NCBI GenBank assembly: GCA_965230795.1
Contig: OZ246020.1
Span: forward strand, 1,054,001-1,118,000
Length of the DNA: 64,000 nt
Source of the DNA: PZPK01 sp965230795
Lineage (GTDB): Bacteria; Pseudomonadota; Gammaproteobacteria; Pseudomonadales; Oleiphilaceae
Reading direction: 5' to 3'
Part shown: one piece after another, positions 26,246 through 35,821 of the stretch
Position numbering within the stretch: the stretch's first letter is position 1
Layout: each line of letters opens with the position of its first letter
Position numbers and translations under genes: made by a program
Notes under the pieces: generated by a model
The model's database searches: none
What the model was told of the DNA's origin: nothing
The model's input: the letters and a program-made list of their open reading frames with translations, nothing else

Positions 26246-27058
26246 TCAGATTTCGATGGGGCGTTTCGGGTCGTTGCCCCATTCGCCCCAGGAGCCTGGG
26301 TAGGCCTTGATCTCTCTGAATTCTAGCAGCTTCCCGATAAGGTAGCTCAATCCCGAGCGATGATGGCTTTGGCAGTGGGCGACGATGCGCTTGTCTGCGT
26401 CAATTCCAACCGCTTTCAGTTCCTGGCGGAGTTGTTCCAGGGGTTTCAGTCGCCGACCGTGATGCATATCCATGGCCTGCGTCCATTCATAATTACACGC
26501 GCCAGGAATGTGGCCGCCGCGCGCTGCATGCATTTTTTCACCACGGTACTCTTCAGGAGAACGCGCATCCCAAACCACCAGATCTTTTTCATCCAGCTGA
26601 GCCTGCAACTGGTCTGCGGTCATTGAAACTGAGCCGGAAGCACTAACGGTCATATCCGAAGGCGAAACACTTTGCGCTCCGGATTCGTCTGGCAAACCGG
26701 AAAGCTTCCAGGCGATTAGTCCGCCGTTCAGGTAGCTGTAATGTCGATGACCGATTTCATCCAGGAGCCAGATAAAACGACCGGCCCAACCGCCACCTTC
26801 ATCATCATAAACGATGACGTGAGTGTCTGGTTTCAAACCGATACTTTGCACCAGGTTGGTCAGCGCTTCAGAATCGGGAGCCAGGCCCGGTATGGGCTTT
26901 CCTGCCTGGGTCTGAGCCGGCGTCACCAATACGGCACCGGGAATATGCTCTGATTCATAACGCTCCCGCTGACCCACATCGACAATGATGTAGTCAACAC
27001 CTTGTGGGGCTTGGACAAATGCTTCTAGCGCTTCGGGTTCCAGTAACAGTGGTAACAT
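26246..27058 (-). CDS. rhdA: Thiosulfate sulfurtransferase (tandem rhodanese)
   Basis: 270 residues with two rhodanese domains. The N-terminal one has Asp where the catalytic Cys would be (VYDDEGGG, about 85). The C-terminal one has the active loop CQSHHRS with Cys229, nearly the same as Azotobacter/Pseudomonas RhdA (CQTHHRS). Transfers sulfane sulfur from thiosulfate to thiophilic acceptors. Sits directly upstream of psd, the same order as in Pseudomonas, which supports the symbol. Confidence 0.88.
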   Translation of the reverse strand: MLPLLLEPEALEAFVQAPQGVDYIIVDVGQRERYESEHIPGAVLVTPAQTQAGKPIPGLAPDSEALTNLVQSIGLKPDTHVIVYDDEGGGWAGRFIWLLDEIGHRHYSYLNGGLIAWKLSGLPDESGAQSVSPSDMTVSASGSVSMTADQLQAQLDEKDLVVWDARSPEEYRGEKMHAARGGHIPGACNYEWTQAMDMHHGRRLKPLEQLRQELKAVGIDADKRIVAHCQSHHRSGLSYLIGKLLEFREIKAYPGSWGEWGNDPKRPIEI

Positions 27059-27181
27059 GAGAGCGGCGGTCTCCGAGTGGTACAGGGATTCATCACAGCA
27101 GTGACAAAAGTCGGCGAATCATAGCAAAAGGTGGCAATCAGCTCCATGACTTCGCTTTGTATCGGGGCTCCTGGTCTGGCG

Positions 27182-28819
27182 CTAGCCGGAGCGGGCTTTC
27201 TTCTTTTCCTTGGCCTGGTGATTCAGGGCATGAGTGACGGCACCGCAGAGAAACTTGAAGTACTTGTACTGCCACTCATTCAAACCACCTTCAAGGTGCT
27301 GGTCTGCATAGAAAATAGCCACGGCTTTTTTGCCGACAAAAACGGACATCAGAAAATATTCGTCAACCTCAATAACCTGTTTGAAATTCGAGGGGATCAG
27401 ATCCAGGACCCGCTGGTTGGTGCTTCCGCGCACCCAGAGACTGGCCGGTTTTTCTGTCAGTTTTTTGAAAATCGTACTGCCGACGATAGGCGTTTCGAAA
27501 TTGGCCATTTCGCTCTGCTCGCGACACCCCACCGAATAGTAGGTACGCAGTCGTGAGTCATCCTTGTTTATCAGACTCACCGTTACGCGCTGCAGATCCA
27601 GGCCATATGATAGAGCTTGAGTGGCAGCGTTCATCAGTTCGTGCAGGTCCACGAACTCGCCGGGTCGGTGAATCATGATGTCACTCAATTCCTTGAACAA
27701 ACCTTCTGGCGGTCCATTGGGTTTGACAGGGGCTCGAGTTTTCGCCTCCGTTGAAGCGCTTGATTCGGTTTTCTGAGTTTTGTCGCCTTGCCCGTCTGCG
27801 GCGCTGTGTTTTTCCTGAGCGTGTGCGGCGCTGGCCACCGCTTTCTTGCGTCCTCTTGGTTCAAGGAAGAGTTTGGCCGCAGGAAGCATGACGCCCGGCA
27901 GAGGATGCTCTCTGGACATATCCGCCGCCGCTTCGTGGGTTAAGCGGATAGCATCAGATAGTGGGATTCCCAGGTAGGCAGCCACAATTTTCTGGCTGCG
28001 AAGAGCTGACCGGGAGTACCAGTCGTGGGTAGCGTAGTGAGCAACCATATTTGCCAGCATGACAATAAAATGAGGTTGCTGGGTTGCAATGGCGAGTTCC
28101 CGGTCTTCAATGCGCCAAGGCTTGTCTTCTCCTTTCACCAGGCGAGCCATTTGAATCCATTGGGATCGCGACAGCTGTCGTGAGCTTTCATAGCATTCGT
28201 GCACGAGGGTTGGCAGCGACAGCTTGGATACGACGGCATTGCAAAGTTCCAGCATGGTACAGCCCAACACTTCTTGCTCGGCTTCAGCAGGCAGTTTGAA
28301 ATTGGAACGAATGGCATAGCGGATCAAACGCATTTCCGGCGTGGCATGACGCCACATGTACCAGACGGGGACGCCCAGAAAGAGGCTGGACCAATAAAGG
28401 TCTTCTGGATTTCCCTGGTCTTTTTTTCTCGCAATGGCGGCTGCCAGATGCCCTGCGTAGAGACTGCTGCTAAGGGTGCGTACGTAGTAAAAACTTTTGA
28501 TATCCTCAGATGAGGAGTCCTGGAAGGGCAGGCTCTCAATCAGGGACTTCAGCTCCTCGGTGCCAATCATACTGATGGCATGATCCAGGGTTTTGCTGCA
28601 GGGATTGCCCGTAGGCCGTTCGGCGTTTGCCGAGTTCATAATGCGAAATGCCAGGACGGGGTCGTGACTCAGCTGGTCGGCAATTTTGTGATAGGGCAGA
28701 CTGTTCTGCTTCATATTTTTCAGCACCAGACTGCCGATCCGAAACGGGGAAGGGAGCGGTTTTTCCGTCAGAAAACTGGACCAGTCTTCCGGATTAGCAG
28801 GCATCGGTGTGTCAGTCAT
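27182..28819 (-). CDS. HDOD domain protein with C-terminal GAF-like domain
   Basis: About 545 residues. The first part is an HDOD domain (LPSPFRIGSLVL, then HDPVLAFRIMNSAN and the ISMIG block), which lacks HD-phosphohydrolase catalysis and serves in signalling. A low-complexity Lys/Ala/Thr linker (about 335-370) leads to a C-terminal GAF-like sensor domain. I prefer the ATG at 28819 (MTDTPMPANPEDW). A TTG 51 bases upstream is possible, and neither has a clear Shine-Dalgarno sequence. In Pseudomonas a similar gene sits near rsgA with motAB in between. Here motAB is absent. Confidence 0.8.
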   Translation of the reverse strand: MTDTPMPANPEDWSSFLTEKPLPSPFRIGSLVLKNMKQNSLPYHKIADQLSHDPVLAFRIMNSANAERPTGNPCSKTLDHAISMIGTEELKSLIESLPFQDSSSEDIKSFYYVRTLSSSLYAGHLAAAIARKKDQGNPEDLYWSSLFLGVPVWYMWRHATPEMRLIRYAIRSNFKLPAEAEQEVLGCTMLELCNAVVSKLSLPTLVHECYESSRQLSRSQWIQMARLVKGEDKPWRIEDRELAIATQQPHFIVMLANMVAHYATHDWYSRSALRSQKIVAAYLGIPLSDAIRLTHEAAADMSREHPLPGVMLPAAKLFLEPRGRKKAVASAAHAQEKHSAADGQGDKTQKTESSASTEAKTRAPVKPNGPPEGLFKELSDIMIHRPGEFVDLHELMNAATQALSYGLDLQRVTVSLINKDDSRLRTYYSVGCREQSEMANFETPIVGSTIFKKLTEKPASLWVRGSTNQRVLDLIPSNFKQVIEVDEYFLMSVFVGKKAVAIFYADQHLEGGLNEWQYKYFKFLCGAVTHALNHQAKEKKKARSG

Positions 28820-28956
28820 AGGGTGTTTGCAGGCGTTATGGGCACTGTAATTGGCAGAGATTGTAGTCAACTATAGCGGTAGTTTGCGGATCTTTACAGA
28901 GAGTCGCCAGACAGCTCCGAAGCGGGACATGCCGACATCCTGGTCGCCGGGCCTGT

Positions 28957-29994
28957 CTAGTAAGTTTCCAGGTCGTCCAGTGTGGCCAGTATGCGCCGAT
29001 AGCTTTGCATGCGCGCATCGCTGATTTCGCCATTTTCCCAGGCAGCAAGCAAGGCACAACCCGGTTCCTGTTCATGGCGGCAATCACGAAAACGGCAGTG
29101 ACCCAGAAACGGACGGAATTCCACAAAACCTTCCAGCAACTCCTGTTCACTGATATGCCACAAGCCAAATTCACGTATTCCCGGAGAGTCGACAATGCTG
29201 CCACCGCCGGGAATATGGAATAACTTGGCCGTTGTGGTGGTGTGGGTACCTTTTTGACGTGATTCGGAAAGAGCGCCCACCTTGATGGTTTCGTCGCCCA
29301 GAATGCTGCGTATCAAAGAAGACTTTCCAACTCCCGATTGCCCAACGAAAACGCTGGTGTAGTGGCGCAGCCATTCCAGCAGCTCCGATTCGCAATGAGC
29401 AATGTCCTCGGCGCTGGTCATCAGTACTTCATAACCGAGATCACGGTAGCATTGCGCCAGTGATTCAATGTGATCCCTGTTGCTGTCGTCGATCAGATCG
29501 TTTTTGTTAAAGACAATAGCAGGCCGAATGTTCAGGGTTTCAGCCGCGACCAGATAGCGATCAATCAGGTTGGCGTGAGGTTCCGGTGCCGGTGCGACCA
29601 CGATAACAATGCGATCAATGTTGGCGGCGACGGGTTTGAGCTGGCCATAGTTGTCCGGGCGCTGGAGCAGGGAACGGCGCTCTTGTCGGGCCTCGATCAC
29701 GCCGCTTTGATCGTTGCCCGCCCGCCAGACCACCTCGTCACCGGTTACCAGTGCATCCATATTGGCCCGCACAAAACAGCGATAGTTTTCGCCTTGATGA
29801 GGGCCATCCAGGGCTTCGATTTCCAGTTGCTGGCCGTAGTGAGCGATGACCAACCCATTCTGCTCTGCACCTAACTCACCGGCATCAATGCTTTGATCAA
29901 GCTTTGCCTGTTTTTTGGCGGCGCGTTCAGCTTTTTCGGCCTGAACCTTTTCGATTCGCCATTTTTGTCGACGGTTCAGTTTGCGTTTGGCCAT
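28957..29994 (-). CDS. rsgA: Ribosome small subunit-dependent GTPase A
   Basis: Circularly permuted GTPase in late 30S assembly. Order: basic N-terminus, OB domain, then the G4 motif NKND, the G1 loop GQSGVGKSS and the G3 motif DSPGIREFG, closing with a zinc knuckle (HCRFRDCRHEQEPGC). The ATG at 29994 (MAKRKLNRRQKWR) gives 345 residues and matches the family. A 16-residue upstream extension is less likely. Divergent from orn. Confidence 0.95.
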   Translation of the reverse strand: MAKRKLNRRQKWRIEKVQAEKAERAAKKQAKLDQSIDAGELGAEQNGLVIAHYGQQLEIEALDGPHQGENYRCFVRANMDALVTGDEVVWRAGNDQSGVIEARQERRSLLQRPDNYGQLKPVAANIDRIVIVVAPAPEPHANLIDRYLVAAETLNIRPAIVFNKNDLIDDSNRDHIESLAQCYRDLGYEVLMTSAEDIAHCESELLEWLRHYTSVFVGQSGVGKSSLIRSILGDETIKVGALSESRQKGTHTTTTAKLFHIPGGGSIVDSPGIREFGLWHISEQELLEGFVEFRPFLGHCRFRDCRHEQEPGCALLAAWENGEISDARMQSYRRILATLDDLETY

Positions 29995-30227
29995 AAATCG
30001 AATGTACTGATCGTGGTTGCTAAGGGAAAGGAGCGAACGCATTCTAACAGGTATTTTTCGTGGCCGCCGCCCGGCGCAGATGTTCGACGGTTGTTTCCCA
30101 AGGGCGAAGACTTTATCTTTGCGCTATGCTCAGAAACGGGTGCTCAGACGCTCTGGCAATACGCTGGGCTTCGGAGCTTGAAGACACCCTTTCTGCTGTT
30201 TACGACGACATATGCAAAGGCAACATT

Positions 30228-30773
30228 ATGAACCGAAAAGAGAACCTGATCTGGATTGATCTGGAAATGACCGGTCTGGATCCGGAACGCGAGCGGATCA
30301 TCGAGATCGCTTCCATCGTAACGGATTCGGAACTCAATACCATTGCTGAAGGGCCGGTCATTGCGGTGCACCAACCGGATGAACTGCTGGATGCCATGGA
30401 CGAATGGTGTACCAAAACCCATGGTGCGACCGGTCTTACCCAGCGAGTCAAAGAGAGCCGGGTATCCGAGCGTGAAGCTGAAATGGAAACGCTGCGTTTC
30501 CTGGAGCAATATGTCGACAAGGGGGCATCGCCTATCTGCGGCAATTCCATCGGCCAGGATAGACGCTTTCTGGTTAAGTATATGCCGGAACTGGAAGCCT
30601 TTTTTCACTACCGCAATCTTGATGTCAGTTCACTCAAAGAGCTGGCCAGACGCTGGAAGCCCGATATTCTGGGCGGCTTCTCAAAGAAAAATGTACATCT
30701 TGCTCTGGATGACATTCGCGAATCCATCGAAGAACTTAAGTACTATCGAGAGCACTTTCTGAATCTTTCCTGA
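30228..30773 (+). CDS. orn: Oligoribonuclease
   Basis: DEDDh 3'-5' exonuclease that finishes RNA decay and also clears pGpG from c-di-GMP turnover. ExoI is WIDLEMTGLD, ExoII includes GNSIGQDRRF, and ExoIII is H-x4-D in HLALDDIRES. The ATG at 30228 (MNRKENLIWID) gives 181 residues, the normal size. The open frame extends upstream over rsgA's promoter region and should be ignored. Confidence 0.96.
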   Translation: MNRKENLIWIDLEMTGLDPERERIIEIASIVTDSELNTIAEGPVIAVHQPDELLDAMDEWCTKTHGATGLTQRVKESRVSEREAEMETLRFLEQYVDKGASPICGNSIGQDRRFLVKYMPELEAFFHYRNLDVSSLKELARRWKPDILGGFSKKNVHLALDDIRESIEELKYYREHFLNLS

Positions 30774-30811
30774 ATGCGCGGCATTCATTCATTTTTTATC
30801 AAGGAATCAAC

Positions 30812-31513
30812 ATGAGCGAACTGGTCGCATTGGATATTTCAAATCAGGTTGCCACCATTACCCTGAATAATGGCAAGGTCAATGCCATTTCCCATGAACT
30901 GATTGATGCACTGCATGCAGCATTGGATCAGGCAGAAGCAGAAAAGGCGGTGGTGGTGCTGACGGGGCAGCCGGGCATACTGTCTGGTGGTTATGACCTG
31001 AAGACCATGCAAAGTGGACCCGAAGCGGCCATTGGTCTGGTAACGGCGGGTTCCAAGTTGACGCGCCGAATGATCGCTTTCCCCACGCCCATCGTTGCCG
31101 CCTGTCCCGGACATGCGGTCGCGAAGGGCGCTTTCCTGTTGTTATGCAGTGATTATCGAATCGGGGTGTCAGGACCGTTCAAACTGGGATTGAACGAAGT
31201 CGCCATTGGCATGACCATGCACCATGCCGGTATTGAAATGGCTCGTGACCGCATGCCCAGGCGCTTCTTTAACCGCTCCGTTATCAATGCCGAGATGTTC
31301 AGTCCGGAGACGGCGATCGAGGCGGGGCTTCTCGATGTGGTGGTGCCACCCGAAAAATTGATGGAAACCGCCATTGCGGCGGCCGAGCAATTCAAGCAGT
31401 TGAACATGAATGCCCATCATCAAACCAAGCTGAAATCTCGCGATGCCTATATCAAGGCGATGGATGCAGCCATTGAGGCTGATGCGCAGGGAAGTTTCTC
31501 GTTTGAGCATTAA
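30812..31513 (+). CDS. Crotonase/enoyl-CoA hydratase family protein
   Basis: 233 residues with a crotonase fold. GILSGGYDLKTM forms the first oxyanion-hole region and the second lies around CPGHAVAKGAFLLLCSDYR. The usual two catalytic glutamates are not both obvious, so the reaction (hydratase, isomerase or hydrolase) is open. Good Shine-Dalgarno (AAGGA). The stop is 3 bases before mpl, so it is probably co-transcribed with mpl-ubiX-DUF815. Confidence 0.82.
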   Translation: MSELVALDISNQVATITLNNGKVNAISHELIDALHAALDQAEAEKAVVVLTGQPGILSGGYDLKTMQSGPEAAIGLVTAGSKLTRRMIAFPTPIVAACPGHAVAKGAFLLLCSDYRIGVSGPFKLGLNEVAIGMTMHHAGIEMARDRMPRRFFNRSVINAEMFSPETAIEAGLLDVVVPPEKLMETAIAAAEQFKQLNMNAHHQTKLKSRDAYIKAMDAAIEADAQGSFSFEH

Positions 31514-31516
31514 GGC

Positions 31517-32908
31517 ATGAAGCATATCCATATCCTGGGAATCTGTGGCACGTTCATGGGCAGCCTTGCGATGCTGGCAAAGGCGCAGGGATATCGTGTG
31601 ACGGGTTGCGATGAGGGGGTGTATCCGCCCATGAGCACCCAGCTTGAAGAACAGGGCATCGAACTCCACGAAGGCTTCGATTCGGGACAGCTGGCGCTGG
31701 ATGCTGACCTGTATGTCGTCGGGAATGCCATCAGCCGGGGCAACCCCCTGCTCGAAGCCATTCTCGATCAGGGCCTGCCTTATACCTCTGGTCCCGGAAT
31801 GCTTGCTGAAACCGTCTTGCCGGGTAAGTGGGTATTGGCTGCATCCGGGACCCATGGCAAAACAACGACCAGCAGTATGCTGGCCTGGATTCTTGAGTAT
31901 GCCGGCATGAGTCCAGGATTTCTGATCGGCGGTATTCCCGCTAATTTCGGAGTATCGGCGCGTCTTGGCAACACGCCTTTTTTTGTCATCGAGGCCGATG
32001 AATACGACAGTGCCTTCTTCGACAAGCGTTCCAAGTTTATTCACTACCGGCCACGCACACTCATCATCAACAATCTTGAGTATGATCATGCCGATATCTT
32101 TCCCGATCTGGCCGCAATTCAGCGACAGTTTCATCATTTGGTAAGAACAGTTCCCGGCAATGGACGCATTATTTGTCCTGCGGATGTACCCGCTATAGAG
32201 CAGGTGCTGGAGCAGGGGTGCTGGAGTGAAATCCAGCGTTTTGGTGATGCGCCTGTGAGTGAATCGGCCAATCTTAATTCGGGCAATAATGTGGCCTGGT
32301 CTCGTCTTGATCCCGGAGAAGAAGGCTTTTCCTTGACGCTCGGGAATAAGCACGTTGAGGTTCAGTGGCCATTGAGTGGAGACCATAATATTGCCAACGC
32401 TGTGGCAGCCATGCTGGCCGCGCGTCATGTGGGTGTCGAAGTGGATGTCAGTGCTCAGGCTCTGAATGCGTTTGAAGGCGTCAAACGGCGCATGGAGTTG
32501 CTGGCGAAAATTGGCGAGATTCATGTCTATGATGATTTTGCGCATCATCCTACGGCGATTGCCACGACGCTCGAAGGTTTGCGCCGTAAAGTCGGAGACG
32601 AACGTATCGTTGCTCTGATTGAGCCACGCTCCAACACCATGAAGCAGGGGGTGCATGCTGATCATCTTTTAGCAAGCGCTAAGGTCGCCGATGCGGTGAT
32701 CTGGGCCGAGCTTACAGATATGCCCTGGTTGCGCGAGCAAGTGGCGAAGGCGGGCCGTCCGCACCATATCGGGCAGAGTGTCGAAGCCTTGCTGGATTTG
32801 GTGCGTAACGAGATTGACGGCGCAACGCACGTGGTGATTATGAGTAATGGCGGTTTTGCCGGCATTCATTCCAAGCTGGTGGACTGGCTTGAGCGGGAGT
32901 TCGCATGA
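31517..32908 (+). CDS. mpl: UDP-N-acetylmuramate:L-alanyl-gamma-D-glutamyl-meso-diaminopimelate ligase
   Basis: Mur-ligase family enzyme that recycles the murein tripeptide onto UDP-MurNAc in the cytoplasm. N-terminal HILGICGTFMGSLA, ATP-loop ASGTHGKTTTSSM, central EADEYDSAFFDKRSKF and C-terminal VYDDFAHHPTAI, all typical of Mpl. 463 residues. Overlaps ubiX by 4 bases (ATGA), giving translational coupling. mpl-ubiX is also a Pseudomonas pair. Confidence 0.96.
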   Translation: MKHIHILGICGTFMGSLAMLAKAQGYRVTGCDEGVYPPMSTQLEEQGIELHEGFDSGQLALDADLYVVGNAISRGNPLLEAILDQGLPYTSGPGMLAETVLPGKWVLAASGTHGKTTTSSMLAWILEYAGMSPGFLIGGIPANFGVSARLGNTPFFVIEADEYDSAFFDKRSKFIHYRPRTLIINNLEYDHADIFPDLAAIQRQFHHLVRTVPGNGRIICPADVPAIEQVLEQGCWSEIQRFGDAPVSESANLNSGNNVAWSRLDPGEEGFSLTLGNKHVEVQWPLSGDHNIANAVAAMLAARHVGVEVDVSAQALNAFEGVKRRMELLAKIGEIHVYDDFAHHPTAIATTLEGLRRKVGDERIVALIEPRSNTMKQGVHADHLLASAKVADAVIWAELTDMPWLREQVAKAGRPHHIGQSVEALLDLVRNEIDGATHVVIMSNGGFAGIHSKLVDWLEREFA

Positions 32909-33558
32909 CGACATTCAAGGCACCCATTACGCTGGCAATCACTGGAGCATCCGGGGCCCAATACGGCTTGCGATTGCTTGATTGTCTGGTGCAGGCCGGG
33001 CATCAGGTGTATGTGATGGTGTCCAAGGCCGCGCATATAGTGATTGCCACCGAAACCGCCATTAAGTTGCCCGCCCAGGCTGCAAAACTGGAAATCTCGT
33101 TGACCGAGGTTTATGGAGCAGCACCCGGACAGATTCGCGTATTTGGCAAGGAAGACTGGATGGCACCGGTTGCTTCGGGATCCGGCGCGCCCAGTCAGAT
33201 GGTGATATGTCCCTGCAGTACCGGCACCCTGTCAGCGGTGGCGACCGGTGCCAGTAACAACCTTATTGAACGGGCAGCAGACGTCGCCCTGAAGGAGCGA
33301 CGCAAGTTGATTCTGGTACCGCGGGAAGCACCTTATTCGGAAATTCATCTGCAACATATGTTGAGTCTGACCAGAATGGGGGCGGTGGTCTTGCCCGCGA
33401 GTCCAGGTTTCTATCATCAGCCGCAAAGTGTTAATGATCTGGTGGACTTTATTGTTGCCCGTTTGCTGGATCAGTTAGGTGTTGAACAGCACTTGGTCAA
33501 GCGCTGGGGGCAGGATCGCTTGAGTCCAGACGGATTGTCAAGCGAAAACGAGGGTTAG
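32905..33558 (+). CDS. ubiX: Flavin prenyltransferase UbiX
   Basis: Makes prenylated FMN, the cofactor of UbiD decarboxylase in ubiquinone synthesis. N-terminal ITGASGAQYGLRLL FMN-binding loop, the CPCSTGTLSAVATG segment, and VPREAPYSEIHLQHM near the prenyl-phosphate site. 217 residues, typical. Starts within the end of mpl and is followed 3 bases later by the DUF815 gene. No ubiD in the window. Confidence 0.95.
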   Translation: MTTFKAPITLAITGASGAQYGLRLLDCLVQAGHQVYVMVSKAAHIVIATETAIKLPAQAAKLEISLTEVYGAAPGQIRVFGKEDWMAPVASGSGAPSQMVICPCSTGTLSAVATGASNNLIERAADVALKERRKLILVPREAPYSEIHLQHMLSLTRMGAVVLPASPGFYHQPQSVNDLVDFIVARLLDQLGVEQHLVKRWGQDRLSPDGLSSENEG

Positions 33559-33561
33559 TGA

Positions 33562-34329
33562 GTGGCAGATACGATTGATTGGAATGCAGTACCCGCCGCT
33601 ATCTGGCGTGCCAAATCAGCAAGACTTCGGGCGGTCAATCGCCTGGATCAAATTACTCTCAATGACCTCTTGGGGATTGAGCGGCAAAAACAGCTGGTTT
33701 GCGACAACACCGAACAGTTTATAAAGGGGTTGCCTGCCAACAATGTCTTGCTTTGGGGAGCGCGAGGAACCGGCAAGTCCAGTGTGATCAAGGCGCTGCT
33801 CAATGCCTATTTTGATCAGGGTCTGCGGGTGATTCAGATCGACAAGGAGGATCTTCTGGATCTGCCCGAGATTGTCGACGCTATCCGCGAATTGCCCCAG
33901 AAGTTTCTGGTGTTTTGCGATGATCTCTCCTTTGACGAAGGCGATGGAACCTACAAGGCCCTGAAGAGTGTGCTCGAAGGTTCGATCGAGCTGCCTCCGG
34001 AAAATGTTTTGATTTATGCCACTTCCAATCGCCGGCATTTGATGCCTGAATACATGGAGGACAATGAGCAATCACAGGTGGTGGGTACGGAGATTCATCA
34101 TGCGGAAGCGATCGAGGAAAAGATCTCCCTGTCCGATCGTTTTGGTTTGTGGCTGTCGTTTTATGCGATTACACAGGATGAGTATCTGGCGATTGTTGAT
34201 CGGCTGTTCCCCCATGCCTCTGATCGCGAAGCATTGCATGCCGAAGCCGTAAGGTTCGCACTCAGCAAAGGTGGTCGCAGTGGTCGTGCTGCCCAGCAGT
34301 TCTATCGTATGTATGCGCAGAAATTTTGA
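33562..34329 (+). CDS. DUF815 family AAA-like ATPase
   Basis: 255-residue P-loop ATPase of the DUF815 family, function unknown. Walker A is GARGTGKSS (residues 66-74) and Walker B is FLVFCDDLSF (about 115). YATSNRRHLMP resembles a sensor-1 region, and a downstream Arg lies in LSDRFGLWL. Starts with GTG (MADTIDW) 3 bases after ubiX, so it is the last member of the crotonase-mpl-ubiX transcript. Confidence 0.87.
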   Translation: MADTIDWNAVPAAIWRAKSARLRAVNRLDQITLNDLLGIERQKQLVCDNTEQFIKGLPANNVLLWGARGTGKSSVIKALLNAYFDQGLRVIQIDKEDLLDLPEIVDAIRELPQKFLVFCDDLSFDEGDGTYKALKSVLEGSIELPPENVLIYATSNRRHLMPEYMEDNEQSQVVGTEIHHAEAIEEKISLSDRFGLWLSFYAITQDEYLAIVDRLFPHASDREALHAEAVRFALSKGGRSGRAAQQFYRMYAQKF

Positions 34330-34461
34330 TTGTTTGGTGATCTTCCCGATCTGATTTATCGAATTTTTTCTTCAGTTTTTTTCGCTGTTCTATTGCCTCC
34401 CATGACTCTCATACTCTGCTAATGGTTGAGATAACACACTCTGCTGCGGGGAGGGTCGGCA

Positions 34462-34677
34462 ATGAAAACACTAAGCTTCACCATGATGCATTTTTCCATT
34501 GCTCTGACGGTTGCCTATGCCCTGACAGGCGATTGGGTAATCGGTGGCGCGATCGCTTTGATAGAGCCAGCCGTGAACGTTGTGGGGTACTGGGTGCACG
34601 AAAGACTTTGGCAGCGCCGCGAACAAGGTGCGGCGCGTGCGCGTGAGCCGGCTATGCGTCAGGTCCTGGTGGGCTGA
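34462..34677 (+). CDS. DUF2061 family small membrane protein
   Basis: 71-residue inner-membrane protein with two hydrophobic segments (about 5-20 and 25-45). The features FTMMHFSIALTVAYALTG and EPAVNVVGYWVHERLW match DUF2061, whose role is unknown. Strong Shine-Dalgarno (GGGAGG) upstream. The last 26 bases overlap the convergent membrane-protein gene. Confidence 0.8.
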   Translation: MKTLSFTMMHFSIALTVAYALTGDWVIGGAIALIEPAVNVVGYWVHERLWQRREQGAARAREPAMRQVLVG

Positions 34678-35212
34678 AGGAATCGTCCGTTTGCCTGGCT
34701 GCGTCGGATGAAGTGTCGTCATCAGAGTTCTTGATACGTTTATGAATCCAAAAAGCTTCGACGATCAGTGCGATGAACGCGAGAATCAACAGCGGAATGA
34801 TAAATTCTTCCAAATAGGCGATCAGCGCCACAATGGTAAATAGATAGAGGCCAATCAGTACGAAACGAAAGCCTAGCTTGATACCGCTTATAACGACCGA
34901 TAAGGCCAGCAGGAGAATGCTGAACAAGGCGGCCTGATCATGATTGATGACTCCGGTTTCGATCATCAAATAGACGATGCCTAGTGCCACGATGGTCGTC
35001 AGCCACTGCATGAGCATGGCGACGCTGAATCCTGTGTTTGCGGCGCGTTGAGTATCAATAAAAACGAATATGACGCAAAACACCGCAAACAGACCAAACC
35101 AGTAGTAGTGGCTCTGTGTCGGCCAAATCTGGGTAAACGCAACGCCGATGATACTTAGAATCAGCAGCGCTAACGGGATGATCTCGAAATACAGACTGCG
35201 TTGACGCGACAT
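34652..35212 (-). CDS. Hypothetical inner-membrane protein
   Basis: 186 residues with five to six predicted membrane helices arranged as short pairs, and an acidic soluble C-terminal tail rich in Asp/Ser. I do not recognise a family. The N-terminus (MSRQRSLYFEIIPLALLIL) looks like a normal membrane start. Single gene, convergent with DUF2061. Confidence 0.7.
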   Translation of the reverse strand: MSRQRSLYFEIIPLALLILSIIGVAFTQIWPTQSHYYWFGLFAVFCVIFVFIDTQRAANTGFSVAMLMQWLTTIVALGIVYLMIETGVINHDQAALFSILLLALSVVISGIKLGFRFVLIGLYLFTIVALIAYLEEFIIPLLILAFIALIVEAFWIHKRIKNSDDDTSSDAARQTDDSFSPPGPDA

Positions 35213-35329
35213 ACCTGGTCTCCATATTGATGGGTGTGATAGTAGACGGTGCTTACGTTTACTATCTTAGTCGCAATTAATTGGAGCTGCCCTGTGGAAT
35301 AGAAGATATGGCTGCGTTATCGACTCGCA

Positions 35330-35821
35330 TTATTTCCCTTCCAATTGTCTGGCGCTGTCAAAATCGCAACCTTCAAAGGCAAAGGCCTGTCCAAATCCCT
35401 GAACATAGTTACCACCTGAAATGGTCAGGGCGACCAGATGAAAATCTGGCAGGGACTTGAGTAAAGAAAGGGTTTTACCGCGCTGCGCTTCGAATTCTCG
35501 CATCACATCTGGCCAGCTCGGATCACGACGATCCAGGAATTCGGCGCGGGTTCGGAGAATGAGACGCCGACGGGCAAACAGGTTTTTCGCACTGGCTTCG
35601 TCTTCGATAATCAGTGCGGAACAGCGCGGATCCTGTTTGAGGTTTTGAGTATGGCTGGCCAGCTGACTGATGAAGATATACAGCCGCTCATCGCGCTTGA
35701 TGTAGGGGGTGTAACTGATATCCGGGCTACCATCGGTCTGCAGGGTGGACAGGGCCAGGGAGCCGGTTTGGGACAGCAGTGTCTCGATATTGTTGCGAAC
35801 GCTTTGATCGGTATCACTCAT
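35330..35821 (-). CDS. Pyridoxamine 5'-phosphate oxidase-like (HugZ-type) FMN-binding protein
   Basis: 163 residues with a split-barrel flavin-binding fold. SGNYVQGFGQAFAFEG at the end and PDISYTPYI near the start fit the HugZ/PNPOx-like family, some members of which degrade heme. This copy lacks the N-terminal part of long HugZ proteins, so heme activity is not certain. Its start overlaps the stop of the upstream NAD(P)-binding gene by 4 bases (ATGA), so the two are coupled. Confidence 0.82.
   Translation of the reverse strand: MSDTDQSVRNNIETLLSQTGSLALSTLQTDGSPDISYTPYIKRDERLYIFISQLASHTQNLKQDPRCSALIIEDEASAKNLFARRRLILRTRAEFLDRRDPSWPDVMREFEAQRGKTLSLLKSLPDFHLVALTISGGNYVQGFGQAFAFEGCDFDSARQLEGK

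Noticed and set aside
31169..32665. Long open frame (about 498 codons) antisense to mpl
   Set aside because: It lies fully opposite a clear mpl gene and the end of the crotonase gene, has no recognisable domain, and looks like a codon-bias shadow.
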